63,717 nucleotides of DNA from Bartonella vinsonii subsp. vinsonii (GCF_902825235.1 NZ_CADEAJ010000001.1:493662-557378); one strand, 5' to 3'; shown: positions 44,895 to 55,295, counted from the first letter of the stretch. Notes: generated from the letters alone by a model not told the origin. Made by a program: numbers and translations.

Positions 44895-46383
44895 GCTAGC
44901 AGGAAATCTCTTTAAGCCATCGGATTTTATCCAATGTCAAAAGGTGATTCTTGCAGTTTCAGGAGGAAGTGATTCTCTGGCTTTACTGTTTTTGGTCAAA
45001 GACCATTTAAAGACCCTCTCTGTTCCTCCGGAAATCATTGCTGTTACCGTTGATCATCAATTGCGTAAAGAATCAGCTCGTGAAGCTTCCATTGTTGCGG
45101 AAATTTGTCGTTCCCATCACATTAAACATATCATTGTGCGGTGGGAAGGCAAAAAGCCAAAGACGCATCTCGCTTCAAGCGCCCGTATTGCGCGCTATAA
45201 TCTCTTGTTTAAAGAAGCGCAAAAACAAGGTGCAACACTTATTATGACAGGGCATACGCTCAATGATCAGGCTGAGACCTATCAGATGCGCTCCCAGCGG
45301 CTTTCAAAAAATCTCAATGTTATGCAATATGGAGCCTTTGAGGGCGTGCAGGATGGGGGCTATGCTCGTAATACTGAGGGTGTTTTGCAGCGTGGGGCCT
45401 TTGGGGGGAGGGATGCTAGAGACAGTGGAGAAAATATTGCGCAAAAAAAATGTCTTCTTGCTGAAAATGATGGGTTAATCTATGCGCGTGGTTTATCCTG
45501 TATTCCGCGTGAGGCGTTGTTGCTTCGAAAAATACGCTTGATTCGTCCGCTCCTTGGTGTAAAGCGCGAAACATTACGGACTTATTTGCGTCTACAGGGA
45601 AAAACGTGGATTGATGATCCAACAAATGAAGATCTTAATTTTGAGCGGGTGCGGGTGCGTCATTCCCTTCATCCCAAAAAGCTTACCGGTATCGCCCAAA
45701 GGGTGCATGAGGCTACACTTAACCGTCGCCAACAAGCACAAATTGTTGCCAATTTGATTTTGGCTCTCGATATTGCTGTTGAATATGGACGGTGTTTTAT
45801 TGCAAAGCCTGCGCCATTCTTACAACAACACCCAAGTTTTCCTTTTGTTGTTGGGCTCTTTGCCGTGTTAATGGGAGGGAGCTCTTATTTGCTTCCTGCT
45901 CAAAAATTGATCACTCTTGTCCAAAAGCTTTGTCTCAACTCTTCCCAAAAACAGCGTTTTACGCTGGCTGGATCTGTTATTGAATCTAACAAAAATGGAA
46001 TTGCTCTTTGGCGTGAATCTCGAAACATGAAAGAGGCGGTTGTTGCACCCAGTGAAACTTTTTTATGGGATGGACGCTATCAGATTACCAATCATGGAAC
46101 CGATGCTATAAAAGTTGGAGCGGCGAGCTTGGAACAGCTGAAAGCTTTACTGCAAAACAGCAATTTCGATCTTGAAAATCCCCATTTCCCTTCTTTACAG
46201 TCGCTGCTGATGCTCTCAAAGGACAAAGGGTGTGATATTCCAGAGTTGTCTTCTCAAGCTGTTTCTCATCAAAATGTGACTGTAAGGCGGATTATGGCTC
46301 CTTTTGATTGGCTGTTGTCGTGTGAAGATGCCACTCTTGTGCGTGTTGTGGAACCTTTTTTTAAGATTGAGGTGAAAAGATAA
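44884..46383 (+). CDS. tilS: tRNA(Ile)-lysidine synthase TilS
   Basis: A 499-residue TilS, which converts C34 of the CAU tRNA-Ile to lysidine. The ATP-binding loop is ILAVSGGSDSLALLFL; other blocks are VTVDHQLRKESAREASIVAE, HLASSARIARYNLLFKEA, TGHTLNDQAETYQMR and later RLIRPLLGVKRETLRTYL with TWIDDPTNEDLNFERVRVR. Between about residues 133 and 205 it carries an unusual insertion (YGAFEGVQDGGYARN, RGAFGGRDARDSGEN) in place of the usual GLAGM loop. Start is GTG overlapping cpoB. Confidence 0.9.
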   Translation: MGIRLAGNLFKPSDFIQCQKVILAVSGGSDSLALLFLVKDHLKTLSVPPEIIAVTVDHQLRKESAREASIVAEICRSHHIKHIIVRWEGKKPKTHLASSARIARYNLLFKEAQKQGATLIMTGHTLNDQAETYQMRSQRLSKNLNVMQYGAFEGVQDGGYARNTEGVLQRGAFGGRDARDSGENIAQKKCLLAENDGLIYARGLSCIPREALLLRKIRLIRPLLGVKRETLRTYLRLQGKTWIDDPTNEDLNFERVRVRHSLHPKKLTGIAQRVHEATLNRRQQAQIVANLILALDIAVEYGRCFIAKPAPFLQQHPSFPFVVGLFAVLMGGSSYLLPAQKLITLVQKLCLNSSQKQRFTLAGSVIESNKNGIALWRESRNMKEAVVAPSETFLWDGRYQITNHGTDAIKVGAASLEQLKALLQNSNFDLENPHFPSLQSLLMLSKDKGCDIPELSSQAVSHQNVTVRRIMAPFDWLLSCEDATLVRVVEPFFKIEVKR

Positions 46384-46501
46384 AGAAAAATCGCCCTAAA
46401 AGACAATAAACATTCTCTCATCCCTTGGCAAGGGACAGACAAGGTTATATGTTAAGGGGAACTATTGAAAATCTAGATTTGATTAAAAGTGTGGGCCGAA
46501 T

Positions 46502-48631
46502 ATGAATTCCAATTACCGCTCTCTCCTCATTTGGGGAGTTATTGCCTTAATTTTGATTGTGTCGTTTTCTCTCTTTAATGGAGATAGCCAACGTTCTGGA
46601 GGAGGAGAAGTCTCCTATTCTGAGTTTTTGCGAAAAGTTGAGAATAATGAGCTGAAATCTGTGACCATTCAAGGGCAAAAGTTAACAGGGCAAACCATTG
46701 AACACAGAGTTGTCTCAACCTATGCTCCTCGAGATCCAAGTTTGATAGAAAAATTGGAAAACAAAAATGTTAATGTCAAAGCTATTCCCGAAAGCTCTGG
46801 TAATGGTATTTTCCTTAATCTTCTCTTTTCTTTGCTGCCTGTCTTTATTATCGTTGGGGCGTGGGTCTTTTTTATGCGGCAAATGCAAAATGGATCACGT
46901 GGCGCTATGGGATTTGGCAAATCAAAAGCAAAATTGCTCAGTGAAACACAAGGGCGTGTGACCTTTCAAGATGTGGCCGGTGTTGAAGAAGCAAAGCAAG
47001 ATCTACAGGAAATTGTCGAATTTTTACGTGAACCACAAAAATTTCAACGCTTAGGAGGACGTATCCCTAGAGGTGTTTTGCTTGTTGGTCCTCCAGGAAC
47101 TGGTAAAACCTTGCTTGCACGCTCGGTGGCGGGGGAAGCAAATGTGCCGTTCTTCACCATTTCAGGATCGGACTTTGTCGAAATGTTTGTTGGTGTGGGT
47201 GCTAGCCGTGTGCGCGATATGTTTGAACAGGCGAAAAAAAATGCACCTTGCATTATCTTTATCGACGAAATCGACGCTGTCGGACGCCATCGTGGTGCTG
47301 GACTTGGTGGGGGAAATGATGAACGTGAGCAAACTTTAAACCAGTTGCTGGTTGAAATGGATGGTTTTGAACCCAATGAAAGTATCATTCTTATTGCTGC
47401 AACAAATCGTCCTGATGTGCTCGACCCTGCTTTATTAAGACCAGGGCGGTTTGATCGACAAGTTGTCGTGCCAAACCCTGATGTTTCTGGGCGTGAACAA
47501 ATCTTAAAAGTGCATGTGCGCAACGTGCCCTTAGCTCCTAATGTTGATCTGAAAGTGCTTGCAAGAGGAACACCAGGGTTTTCTGGGGCTGATTTGATGA
47601 ATCTTGTTAATGAAGCTGCTCTTATGGCTGCTAGCCGCAATAAAAGAGTCGTGACAATGCAAGAGTTTGAAGATGCCAAAGATAAGGTGATGATGGGGGC
47701 TGAACGTCGTTCAACCGCTATGACACAAGAGGAAAAAGAACTTACCGCTTATCACGAAGCAGGACATGCTATCGTAGCACTCAGTGTGCCTGTTGCTGAT
47801 CCTGTTCATAAGGCTACAATCGTGCCAAGGGGACGGGCACTTGGAATGGTGATGCAATTGCCTGAAGGGGATCGTTATTCCATGAGTTATCGGTGGATGA
47901 TTTCTCGTCTGGCTATTATGATGGGTGGGCGTGTGGCAGAAGAATTGAAATTCGGAAAGGAAAATATCACCTCTGGTGCTTCTTCTGATATTGAACAAGC
48001 AACAAAGTTAGCACGCGCTATGATTACACGGTGGGGCTTTTCTGATCTCCTTGGAAATGTTGCTTATGGGGATAATCAGGATGAGGTCTTTTTAGGCCAT
48101 TCTGTTGCACGGACACAAAATGTCTCTGAGGAAACAGCCCGCATGATCGATATGGAAGTGCGTAAGCTTATTGATGATGCTTATAAAAATGCGACAAGAA
48201 TTCTGAAAGAAAAAAAGAAACAATGGTTTGCACTTGCCCAAGGCTTGTTGGAATATGAGACTTTAACGGGTGCTGAAATTAACGAAGTTATTGCAGGAAA
48301 GCCTCCTTCACGAACACAGAAAGATGAAAATGCTGCTCCTCGCACGTCTTCTGTTCCGAAAACTGGAGCAATGAAGGCGGAATCTCCTAAGACAACAGCG
48401 GATAAAGCAGACGCTGATGACGTTCGTAAAATGAATGCCGATAAGGGAGAGATGGGAAAAACAGAGGAAAAAGTTGGAAAGGCAACGACAAAATCCAGTG
48501 ATGCTAAGTCTCAGGATGCTGCGTTGAAAAAAGCACAATCTCAAGGCGTTGAGAAAAAAACACAAAGCGCAAAAAATACCACAAAAGCAGTCAATCGTTC
48601 TAAAGGTAAAGCAAGCACTGATAAAAAATAA
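46502..48631 (+). CDS. ftsH: Membrane-bound ATP-dependent metalloprotease FtsH
   Basis: A 709-residue FtsH. N-terminal membrane helix ([19 protein letters not shown]), periplasmic part, second helix ([19 protein letters not shown]). AAA domain: Walker A GPPGTGKT at about residue 196, Walker [38 protein letters not shown]. Zinc protease site HEAGH begins at His418. The last 100 residues (from [14 protein letters not shown]) are a lysine- and serine-rich tail longer than in E. coli (644 residues). It degrades membrane and short-lived cytosolic proteins. Followed by glmM, as often in proteobacteria. Confidence 0.96.
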   Translation: MNSNYRSLLIWGVIALILIVSFSLFNGDSQRSGGGEVSYSEFLRKVENNELKSVTIQGQKLTGQTIEHRVVSTYAPRDPSLIEKLENKNVNVKAIPESSGNGIFLNLLFSLLPVFIIVGAWVFFMRQMQNGSRGAMGFGKSKAKLLSETQGRVTFQDVAGVEEAKQDLQEIVEFLREPQKFQRLGGRIPRGVLLVGPPGTGKTLLARSVAGEANVPFFTISGSDFVEMFVGVGASRVRDMFEQAKKNAPCIIFIDEIDAVGRHRGAGLGGGNDEREQTLNQLLVEMDGFEPNESIILIAATNRPDVLDPALLRPGRFDRQVVVPNPDVSGREQILKVHVRNVPLAPNVDLKVLARGTPGFSGADLMNLVNEAALMAASRNKRVVTMQEFEDAKDKVMMGAERRSTAMTQEEKELTAYHEAGHAIVALSVPVADPVHKATIVPRGRALGMVMQLPEGDRYSMSYRWMISRLAIMMGGRVAEELKFGKENITSGASSDIEQATKLARAMITRWGFSDLLGNVAYGDNQDEVFLGHSVARTQNVSEETARMIDMEVRKLIDDAYKNATRILKEKKKQWFALAQGLLEYETLTGAEINEVIAGKPPSRTQKDENAAPRTSSVPKTGAMKAESPKTTADKADADDVRKMNADKGEMGKTEEKVGKATTKSSDAKSQDAALKKAQSQGVEKKTQSAKNTTKAVNRSKGKASTDKK

Positions 48632-48719
48632 AATGCTATGGAACGTGGTAAAGGAGAGCCTTCTAACGACGCTTGAGCGATCATGTTTTGGGGAGAAAAC
48701 TGAAGAAAAATTCTTTGAA

Positions 48720-48744
48720 AAGGCGCAAGCATTGCTTGCGCCTT
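48720..48744. terminator. Hairpin after ftsH
   Basis: AAGGCGCAAGC-ATT-GCTTGCGCCTT, a perfect 11-base stem 90 bases past the ftsH stop. It has no T-run on the plus strand, so it could be a terminator, an mRNA-stabilising element or a small repeat. Confidence 0.55.
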
Positions 48745-48778
48745 CACAATAATATTGGGGAGAATATGAGAATGGAGG

Positions 48779-48938
48779 CGTTGATGGCTGATGGGCTTGC
48801 TGTGTGTGAGGGGAGAAGCGTTGATGGTTGGTGGGTTTGCTGTGTGTGAGGGGAGAAGCGTTGATGGCTGATGGGTTTGCGGTGTGTGAGGGTAGAGGCG
48901 TTGATGGCTGGTGGGTTTGCGGTGTGTGCAAGCAGGGG
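48779..48938. repeat. 40-bp tandem repeat between ftsH and glmM, four copies
   Basis: Unit begins GCGTTGATGGCTGATGGG and continues TTTGCTGTGTGTGAGGGGAG. Four copies with small differences; the last is incomplete. Non-coding; frames on the minus strand (STPLPSHTANP-type) follow from the repeat. Confidence 0.85.
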
Positions 48939-49240
48939 TGTTTGGGAGAGGGATTGTTTTTAGGATGGTCTTTTGAAAAAGCACTTTTTTATTTTGTTTA
49001 AAGGGTTCATTTAGATAAAGCCTGTAAGAGAATATTATTGCTTAATCTGTGGGATGTAAGAGCGTAATTGCGTGGTTGTTGGTAGAATCAAAGATTTTTT
49101 CTGGTTTTTTCTGAGCAGTGGATATGGCGTGTGTTGTGATTTGCTGAAAGTGTTAAGTGATCGACAGGAGTGATTGCGCTGTATTAAGAGTTTCTGCTCT
49201 GTTCTAACTGCAAGAAAACAAGGGTGTAAAGGAAAGAGGG

Positions 49241-50620
49241 ATGGCACAAAAATATTTTGGTACTGATGGCATTCGAGGGAAAGCCAATTCTTTTCCCATG
49301 ACACCAGATTTTGCCATGAAAGTGGGGATGGCTGTGGGCGTGTTGTTTCGTTCACAACGCCAATCCCGTCGTGTGGTGATTGGAAAGGATACAAGATTAT
49401 CTGGTTATATGTTGGAAAATGCTTTGGTTTCAGGATTTACCGCTGCTGGGATGGAGGCTTTCTTGTTGGGACCTGTCCCAACACCTGCTGTTGCTATGCT
49501 TTGTCGCTCGTTGCGCGCTGATCTTGGCGTGATGATTTCTGCTTCTCATAATCCCTTCTATGATAATGGAATTAAACTTTTTGGTCCTGATGGTTTTAAG
49601 CTTTCCGATGATATGGAAGCAAAAATTGAACAATTGATCGATACTGATCTCTCAAAATCTTTAGCAAGTTCTGCCGAAATTGGCTATGCAAAACGCGTCG
49701 AGGGCGACATTTATCGTTATATCGAATATGCAAAACGAACTTTGCCACGCGATGTTCGGCTGGATGCTGTGCGTATCGTGGTCGATTGCGCCAATGGGGC
49801 TGCTTATAAAGCTGCTCCACGGGCTTTGTGGGAATTGGGGGCAGAGGTCTTTGCGATTCATGATACCCCAAATGGAACCAACATTAATCAAAAATGTGGT
49901 TCAACTGATTTGGCTTCTTTAAAACAAAAAGTTCATGAAGTGCGTGCGGATGTGGGGATTGCTCTCGATGGGGATGGTGACCGTGTTCTCCTTGTTGATG
50001 AAAAAGCACAAACCATTGATGGAGATCAGTTGATTGCTGTGATTGCTGAACATTGGCATAAAACTGGACAGTTACAGCGTAATGGTGTTGTTACAACCAT
50101 TATGTCAAATCTTGGACTCGAACGCTTCTTAAACAGTAAAGGCTTGGAACTTGTTCGGACAAATGTGGGGGATCGCTATGTGGTCGAAGCAATGCGCCAA
50201 AAGGGATATAATGTCGGTGGTGAAGCTTCTGGGCATATTGTGCTGAGTGATTTTGGCACAACGGGTGATGGGTTGGTGGCTGCCTTGCAGATCTTAGCTT
50301 GTATGCAAGAAAGCCAAACCCCTATGAGTCTTCTCTGTAAGCGGTTTGAGCCTGTGCCACAAATTTTGAAAAATGTAAGGGTTAAACATAAAAATCTTTT
50401 GAAAAAGAATCCGGTTAAAACGGCAATTGATCAAGCAACACAACGTTTGGGAAAAGAGGCACGATTGGTTATTCGTGCTTCTGGAACCGAGCCGGTTATC
50501 CGCATTATGGCTGAAGGTGATGAACGAGAAACTCTGAACACTGTTGTGACAGAGTTGATGGATGTGATTATACATCATGATGTCCTTTCAAAGGTCGATA
50601 CTGCCGCTGAGGAATCCTGA
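49241..50620 (+). CDS. glmM: Phosphoglucosamine mutase
   Basis: A 459-residue enzyme converting glucosamine-6-phosphate to glucosamine-1-phosphate for cell wall precursors. [20 protein letters not shown] is the typical start; [17 protein letters not shown] contains the phosphoserine Ser102; [11 protein letters not shown] is the metal loop; [20 protein letters not shown] binds sugar; [15 protein letters not shown] binds phosphate. GGAAAGAGGG precedes the ATG. Length is typical (E. coli 445). Confidence 0.96.
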   Translation: MAQKYFGTDGIRGKANSFPMTPDFAMKVGMAVGVLFRSQRQSRRVVIGKDTRLSGYMLENALVSGFTAAGMEAFLLGPVPTPAVAMLCRSLRADLGVMISASHNPFYDNGIKLFGPDGFKLSDDMEAKIEQLIDTDLSKSLASSAEIGYAKRVEGDIYRYIEYAKRTLPRDVRLDAVRIVVDCANGAAYKAAPRALWELGAEVFAIHDTPNGTNINQKCGSTDLASLKQKVHEVRADVGIALDGDGDRVLLVDEKAQTIDGDQLIAVIAEHWHKTGQLQRNGVVTTIMSNLGLERFLNSKGLELVRTNVGDRYVVEAMRQKGYNVGGEASGHIVLSDFGTTGDGLVAALQILACMQESQTPMSLLCKRFEPVPQILKNVRVKHKNLLKKNPVKTAIDQATQRLGKEARLVIRASGTEPVIRIMAEGDERETLNTVVTELMDVIIHHDVLSKVDTAAEES

Positions 50621-51283
50621 ATCCTTTTATAAAATCTGTAGTGTCATCAAGAAATATTTTTGGTAAAAGAGCACAGCTGATGTTTTTTTTAAGCGGGCTG
50701 GCGATTTGTGGTGCCTGAAGGCAATCCATAAAAAAGAAAACAATAAAAAGAGATGGCGTGTGTTTGAGAAGAACGCATGCTCTTGAAGAAACAGAGGATT
50801 TTGCAAATTGAGAGATTTTGCACCTTTGTTGATGTTGATTAAAGAGAGGCTCTTGAAGCTGAGCTTCTTGCATACTGCCTGAAGGATACGATCCTTGAAG
50901 GACATAATGTTTGAAGAGGAGGGGCTGCAGGAGAGGGGCAGAAAGTTTTTGAGGTTCTCGTGATGGAGAGGGTGGATTTTCAATCCTCATGATATTGATC
51001 AGATATGCTTTCAAAAGGGCGTGCGAGAAGCTTGGCTGTTGATGCGTGTCATCTTTGTTGAAAGTTGCAGATGCTCTTTGATCGTTTACGAAATAATCTC
51101 TGAGATTTGCTTTTATCTCCCTTGATGCTCTCTTATCGGATATTCGGATTATTTTATCATGCTTAAATAATAAAAGTGTAAAATGATGTGGTTTGGTTGT
51201 TTACTCTTCAGCTGTGAGAATGCGCCCCCTTAAGACACGAAAGCTGCTCTCACTTTGTGAAGAGGGAAAAGCTCATTGAGAAA
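50621..51283. other. Intergenic stretch after glmM, no gene seen
   Basis: About 660 bases; open minus-strand frames (for example 50568-51014) lack family resemblance and a ribosome site and are not called. Confidence 0.45.
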
Positions 51284-51320
51284 CAAAAATGGTGTTTTCC
51301 CTCAATTGAGGGAAAACACC
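51284..51320 (-). terminator. Intrinsic terminator of the YqjD/YqjE-like operon
   Basis: A perfect 30-base palindrome (51291-51320; GGTGTTTTCCCTCAATTGAG and its mirror). On the minus strand it is followed by ATTTTTG, as expected for termination of the genes at 51350-52123. Confidence 0.8.
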
Positions 51321-51349
51321 GGGGGATTAGAAGTGCACAATTGCATATC

Positions 51350-51793
51350 TTAATCTGAAAGGTGGCTTTTTTTGTCTTTTTTCCACAGAAAATAGGTTGC
51401 AAGCCCAAGAACTGGAACGCTCAATTTGGCAAAGGGAAGATTTCGACCTAAAAGCGCAATGCCGGAAAGTGCTGCGTCTGTCATAAGTTCATGACGTTGT
51501 TCTTCCGACTTCTTTTGTTGAGCGTAGTGTTGAGAAGTCTTAAGAATGCGGACAATAACAGACCCTAAGCCGGCAAGAACAAGCCAAATGAAAAACATTG
51601 TGGTGGCTGCTGCAAAGGGATTCATAATCCAACATAATGCAATAAAACCCATCATACATAAAAAAAGCAACGACACGAACAAGGAAATGCCGATAATACC
51701 ACAGCAAATTGCTTGAAGGCGCACTTGCTTGACGGTGCTTTGGAGCCCTCCGCCGACAAGATGGTTTAACAGGGGAGCGATAAACTTATGCAT
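51350..51793 (-). CDS. YqjE/holin-X-like membrane protein
   Basis: A 147-residue protein with two strong membrane helices (IIGISLFVSLLFLCMMGFIA and TTMFFIWLVLAGLGSVIVRI) and a possible third near the C-terminus (VPVLGLATYFLWKK). It resembles the phage-holin III/YqjE group found next to YqjD-type genes. Despite the domain name there is no sign that it lyses cells. It is three bases downstream of the DUF883 gene and cotranscribed. Confidence 0.7.
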   Translation of the reverse strand: MHKFIAPLLNHLVGGGLQSTVKQVRLQAICCGIIGISLFVSLLFLCMMGFIALCWIMNPFAAATTMFFIWLVLAGLGSVIVRILKTSQHYAQQKKSEEQRHELMTDAALSGIALLGRNLPFAKLSVPVLGLATYFLWKKDKKSHLSD

Positions 51794-51796
51794 TGC

Positions 51797-52123
51797 TTAA
51801 CGACGCAATAATTGAGAAAGAATAAAACCAATACCCGCTGCAAATAAAACGCTTTTATTCGGATTTTTACGAACATATTGATTCATGTTTTGTTCAAGAT
51901 CGCCAATTTTATCTTTTGCTTGAGAAAGAATATCTCCACTGCTTTCCTTTGCTGTCTTATACAGTTCTTCGGCTTTGTTTTTGGCTTTGTTTAATTTGCT
52001 TGCACCAAGATCTGTTAGTGTTGAAGTGACTTCTGAAACGTCATTGCGTAACTTATCAAATTGTCCTTGTGGATTTTTTTTTGCTGTCATTTTACAATTC
52101 TCCGTTGTTTTATTGTTTGCCAT
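51797..52123 (-). CDS. YqjD/ElaB family protein (DUF883)
   Basis: A 108-residue protein with a helical N-terminal part (DKLRNDVSEVTSTLTDLGAS, KAEELYKTAKESSGDILSQA) and a C-terminal membrane anchor ending in the family motif NKSVLFAAGIGFILSQLLRR. ElaB/YqjD proteins are stationary-phase inner membrane proteins that bind ribosomes in E. coli. GAGAGGGAAAG precedes the ATG. Confidence 0.85.
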   Translation of the reverse strand: MANNKTTENCKMTAKKNPQGQFDKLRNDVSEVTSTLTDLGASKLNKAKNKAEELYKTAKESSGDILSQAKDKIGDLEQNMNQYVRKNPNKSVLFAAGIGFILSQLLRR

Positions 52124-52741
52124 GATGTTCTTTCCCTCTCTGACTCATCATGACTTAAGTTATCTGTATTCATGGTGATCATTTGCATTGGAGTAAAATT
52201 TTCACTGCTTTTGTAACGCTAAACGGTTTTTTTAGTTCCTTCTCTTTTTCAATTTAAAAATGTTTTGAAGTCATAAGTCTTTATTTGCCTGTGGGGGGTG
52301 TGATGTGGAGGGGTGTGATGTGAGGGGATGTGATGTGAGGGGATGTGATGTGAGGGGATGTGAACAAAACTTGGGAAAAAGTCTAGAAAGGTCTTTTGTG
52401 TACTGCTTTACGGTTATGAAATAGCGATCCCCTGATGCGTTTTCACTTCTCTCTTGTTGTTTGTCTTTGATGAGGGTGGTTTGTTTTAAGTCATTGTGGA
52501 CAATAAACTTATTTTTCCGATAAATTTATTCTTATTCGTGTGGAGAAAAATTTCTTGAAATATTCCTCTTGAAAGAGAGGTTTTTTGAAATAAAACTATA
52601 CTTGATTTATCAAGTTTTATTTTTTAGACTGAACACGAAGTGATGTTATAGAGGCACGTGGCATTGTGGAAGGGGAATGCTGCTGGGTTTGATGACACAG
52701 CTGTAAGACACAAGTGAAGTCTATAACGGTGTGAGACAGAA
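52124..52741. other. Intergenic stretch upstream of exbB
   Basis: About 620 bases containing a 15-bp repeat at 52293-52363 and an AT-rich part before exbB. No gene called. Confidence 0.45.
52293..52363. repeat. 15-bp tandem repeat, about five copies
   Basis: Unit GGGGATGTGATGTGA, with GGGGTGTGATGTGGA-type variants in the first copies. Non-coding. Confidence 0.85.
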
Positions 52742-53602
52742 ATGGAATCTGAGACAGTACCCTTAGAAAGCACGTCTGCTGTATTTACAGCACATGATCT
52801 TTCCCCTTTTTCTATGTTTATGGCGGCTGATTTTGTTGTAAAATCCGTTATCGTTCTTTTGTTGTTGGCTTCTCTTGCCTCTTGGACAATTGCTTTTGTC
52901 AAAATCATTGAGATTACTTTGGCAAAACGAAGAGTGCGTCAAGAACTTCATTTGGCTCTTCATGCGCAGACTCTCACGCGTTTGGCTGCTAGCTTGAAAG
53001 AAAGCAAAGGGGCTGGTGTGTTTTTCCTTAAACAAGTTTTGCAAGAAGTCTATCTTTCTACACAGCAGGTACGTTTTATGGGCTCTGAAGGGGAGGGTGA
53101 AAGAACCGATGCAAGACAGGAGATACCCGCCGTTGCGCATGAAGGACTCTTCTTTTTTGAGGAGATTGATCGGTATGATGAGGGGGGGCGCGATATTGAT
53201 ATGAATGAGGGCGTAAAGGAAAGGGTGCATTCGCTTTTGTCGCGCTGCTTGCTTTCTGCTACACGCCGTGTGGCATGTGGGAGTGCTGTTCTTGCAACCA
53301 TTGGTGCCATTGCTCCTTTTGTTGGTCTCTTTGCTACCGTTTGGGGAATCATGAACTCTTTTATTGGTATAGCCCAATCTCAAACCACGCGGCTCGATGT
53401 GGTGGCTCCTGGAATTGCTGAAGCTTTGCTTGCAACAGCTATTGGGTTGTTTGTGGCTATTCCCGCCGTTGTGATGTATAATAGCCTTATGCGTGCTCTG
53501 AGTGGTTATCGCAATGATTTGGGTGATATTGCTGCGGCAATTGAAAGGCTCTTAAGCCGTGAACTTGATAGACACCGTCAACAGAAAAGTCGTAAAAAAT
53601 GA
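52742..53602 (+). CDS. exbB: ExbB-like proton channel subunit
   Basis: A 286-residue MotA/TolQ/ExbB protein. Membrane helices are VVKSVIVLLLLASLASWTIA, SAVLATIGAIAPFVGLFATV (GIM) and LLATAIGLFVAIPAVVMY; the family motif APGIAEALLATAIGLFVA is intact. It likely powers a TonB system for iron or heme import. The cytoplasmic loop after helix 1 is long and acidic (about residues 115-160, SEGEGERTDARQ, DRYDEGGRDIDMNE), unlike the tolQ paralogue. It overlaps exbD by four bases (ATGA). No tonB follows. Confidence 0.88.
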   Translation: MESETVPLESTSAVFTAHDLSPFSMFMAADFVVKSVIVLLLLASLASWTIAFVKIIEITLAKRRVRQELHLALHAQTLTRLAASLKESKGAGVFFLKQVLQEVYLSTQQVRFMGSEGEGERTDARQEIPAVAHEGLFFFEEIDRYDEGGRDIDMNEGVKERVHSLLSRCLLSATRRVACGSAVLATIGAIAPFVGLFATVWGIMNSFIGIAQSQTTRLDVVAPGIAEALLATAIGLFVAIPAVVMYNSLMRALSGYRNDLGDIAAAIERLLSRELDRHRQQKSRKK

Positions 53603-54177
53603 AAGCAGACTTTCAGGATAATTGGGAAAGTGATGACAGTGGGTTGCACAACGAGATCAATGTAACCCCTTTTATTGATGTTGTTCTGGTGTTGCTTATT
53701 GTTTTTATGGTTGCAGCACCTTTGGCAACCTCTGTTATTCCGGTTCAACTTCCTTCTATAACAAAAGCATCCTCTGTGGTTCAACCTGATGAACCTCTTT
53801 ATGTGACTTTGCAAAAAGATCGTTCGCTTTATGTGGGGGACAATCTCATTGGTCAAACAGCATTTGTCGAAACTTTGTTAAAGGCAACAGAGCAAAATCG
53901 AGAGACAAAAATTTTAATCAAAGCCGATAGCGAAATTGATTATGGCGCTGTCGTGGATTTGCTTAATCAAATACGAATGGCGGGCTATACTAAAGTGGGT
54001 CTTATGGGGTTGCAAAAATCTTCCAATGTTGCTGCAAAGGGAGCTACAAATGAGGGAGGTGTGGGGGCTACCGATGCGGGTGGAGTGAAGGTTACAGAGG
54101 ATGCGCGTGCGGTGGTAACGAGTGATATGGTAAACACCAATCATTCTGTGACGGGAGCTGTTTCTTCTGTAGAGTAA
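53599..54177 (+). CDS. exbD: ExbD-like protein with C-terminal extension
   Basis: A 192-residue ExbD/TolR protein: helix INVTPFIDVVLVLLIVFMVA with the proton-relay aspartate, then a periplasmic domain (VTLQKDRSLYVGDNLIGQTA to LLNQIRMAGYTKVGLMGL). It then has about 45 extra residues of low complexity (ATNEGGVGATDAGGVKVTED), not found in the tolR paralogue. It starts inside the exbB stop. Confidence 0.88.
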   Translation: MKADFQDNWESDDSGLHNEINVTPFIDVVLVLLIVFMVAAPLATSVIPVQLPSITKASSVVQPDEPLYVTLQKDRSLYVGDNLIGQTAFVETLLKATEQNRETKILIKADSEIDYGAVVDLLNQIRMAGYTKVGLMGLQKSSNVAAKGATNEGGVGATDAGGVKVTEDARAVVTSDMVNTNHSVTGAVSSVE

Positions 54178-54254
54178 GAGTTTGTCTATAGAGCTTTGCC
54201 GTTTCTTTCTTTTTCAGTCTTTTTTGTTGTACAAAAACCACCTTTTTCTCGTTT

Positions 54255-54645
54255 TGGCTTCTCGACCTGTTGGAACCCTGTTTTTCTGTATTGCTTTGGG
54301 GGCTTGCTTTATTGCCTTGGCTGCTCTCTTTTCTATCTAGTTCAAGGGCAAAAACATTGACTTGAATTTCTGGGATTTATTTAATTTTTTGGCATTGACC
54401 TGAATCACTGATGTGGTGAGTGTTTGTGCAATGCACATGCCATGCTCAATAAACAAATCTTCTTGCTCCAAATGGGTGAGAAATCCTTTTCTTTTACCAT
54501 CGGCTTATCACACTCTATTGTTTTTAAGCATGAAGCATGTGATCGTATGCTTTAAGATTGCAGAACGTGGGGGTGTATTTGTTCTTTCACCTTGAACTGA
54601 AGGTGAAAAATCAGATCTAAGGGCGCATTGCTGCTGTGCGAGGGC
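54255..54645 (-). pseudogene. Decayed duplicate of the dut 3' end
   Basis: The stretch aligns in patches with dut bases about 54690-55040 in the same orientation. Examples are TTTGTGCAATGCACATGCCATGCTCAATA (dut TTTGTGCAATGCGCATGCCACGCTCGATA, compared here in parts), CAGAACGTGGGGGTGTATTTGT (dut CAGAACGTGGGCGTATTTGT) and AGCATGTGATCGTATGCTTTAAG (dut GGCATGTGATGCCGTGCTTTAAG). Indels and internal rearrangement are present. Confidence 0.82.
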
Positions 54646-54679
54646 GCCCATTTCCCTTTTTTCTTACACTGAGTGCTGC

Positions 54680-55237
54680 TTAAATTTGCCCTGTTGAACC
54701 AAAACCACCAGCGCCTCTGCTTTTGGCAGCTTGGTTTTCTGCATTGTTTTGGGAGCTCTCGTTTTCATCCAGCTCAATGGCACAAACATTTACCTGAATC
54801 ACCGGTGCGATAATCGTTTGTGCAATGCGCATGCCACGCTCGATAGAAAAATCTTCTTGCCCTAAATTGATAAGAAGGACTTTGACTTCACCACGGTAAT
54901 CACTATCAATTGTTCCTGGAGTGTTGAGGCATGTGATGCCGTGCTTTAAGGCTAAACCAGAACGTGGGCGTATTTGTGCTTCAAAACCTGGTTGAAGATG
55001 AAAGATCAAACCCGTTGGAATAAGGGCACGTTGCCTCGGTGCGAGGACTACGGTTTCTCCTTCTCCAATTGCTGCGCGGAGATCAAGACCAGCAGAACCA
55101 GCTGTTGCGTAGTGAGGAAGCTCTAAGTCTTGTCCATGTTCAAGGCGTTGGACCGATAAGGTCACTTTTTGCGAAGGGTGAGGAGATGGGTTGGCTGAAA
55201 TGGGGTTCTTTTGGTTGTTCAGGTGCGTAGAAGGCAT
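54680..55237 (-). CDS. dut: dUTP diphosphatase
   Basis: A 185-residue dUTPase, which removes dUTP to keep uracil out of DNA. Motif 1 is [15 protein letters not shown], motif 2 [12 protein letters not shown], motif 3 [20 protein letters not shown], motif 4 [14 protein letters not shown], motif 5 [12 protein letters not shown]. The first 25 residues are a polar extension. Residues about 155-170 ([15 protein letters not shown]) are a low-complexity insertion before motif 5. A decayed copy follows its stop. Confidence 0.94.
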   Translation of the reverse strand: MPSTHLNNQKNPISANPSPHPSQKVTLSVQRLEHGQDLELPHYATAGSAGLDLRAAIGEGETVVLAPRQRALIPTGLIFHLQPGFEAQIRPRSGLALKHGITCLNTPGTIDSDYRGEVKVLLINLGQEDFSIERGMRIAQTIIAPVIQVNVCAIELDENESSQNNAENQAAKSRGAGGFGSTGQI

Positions 55238-55295
55238 GGTAAAAGCATCTCCAAAATAACAAAAACAAACATAGCTCTAACAAAAGAATCCTTTT

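Noticed and set aside
48779..48938. Tandem arrays (also 52293, 40116, 61944) considered as CRISPR
   Set aside because: Repeats are directly adjacent without unique spacers, and no cas gene is present in the window.
48308..48984. Minus-strand frames with repeated NPSAINASPLTHSK-like residues
   Set aside because: Produced by the 40-bp non-coding repeat and the antisense of the ftsH tail.
50568..51014. 148-codon minus-strand frame downstream of glmM
   Set aside because: No ribosome site, overlaps the glmM end, composition unlike coding sequence.
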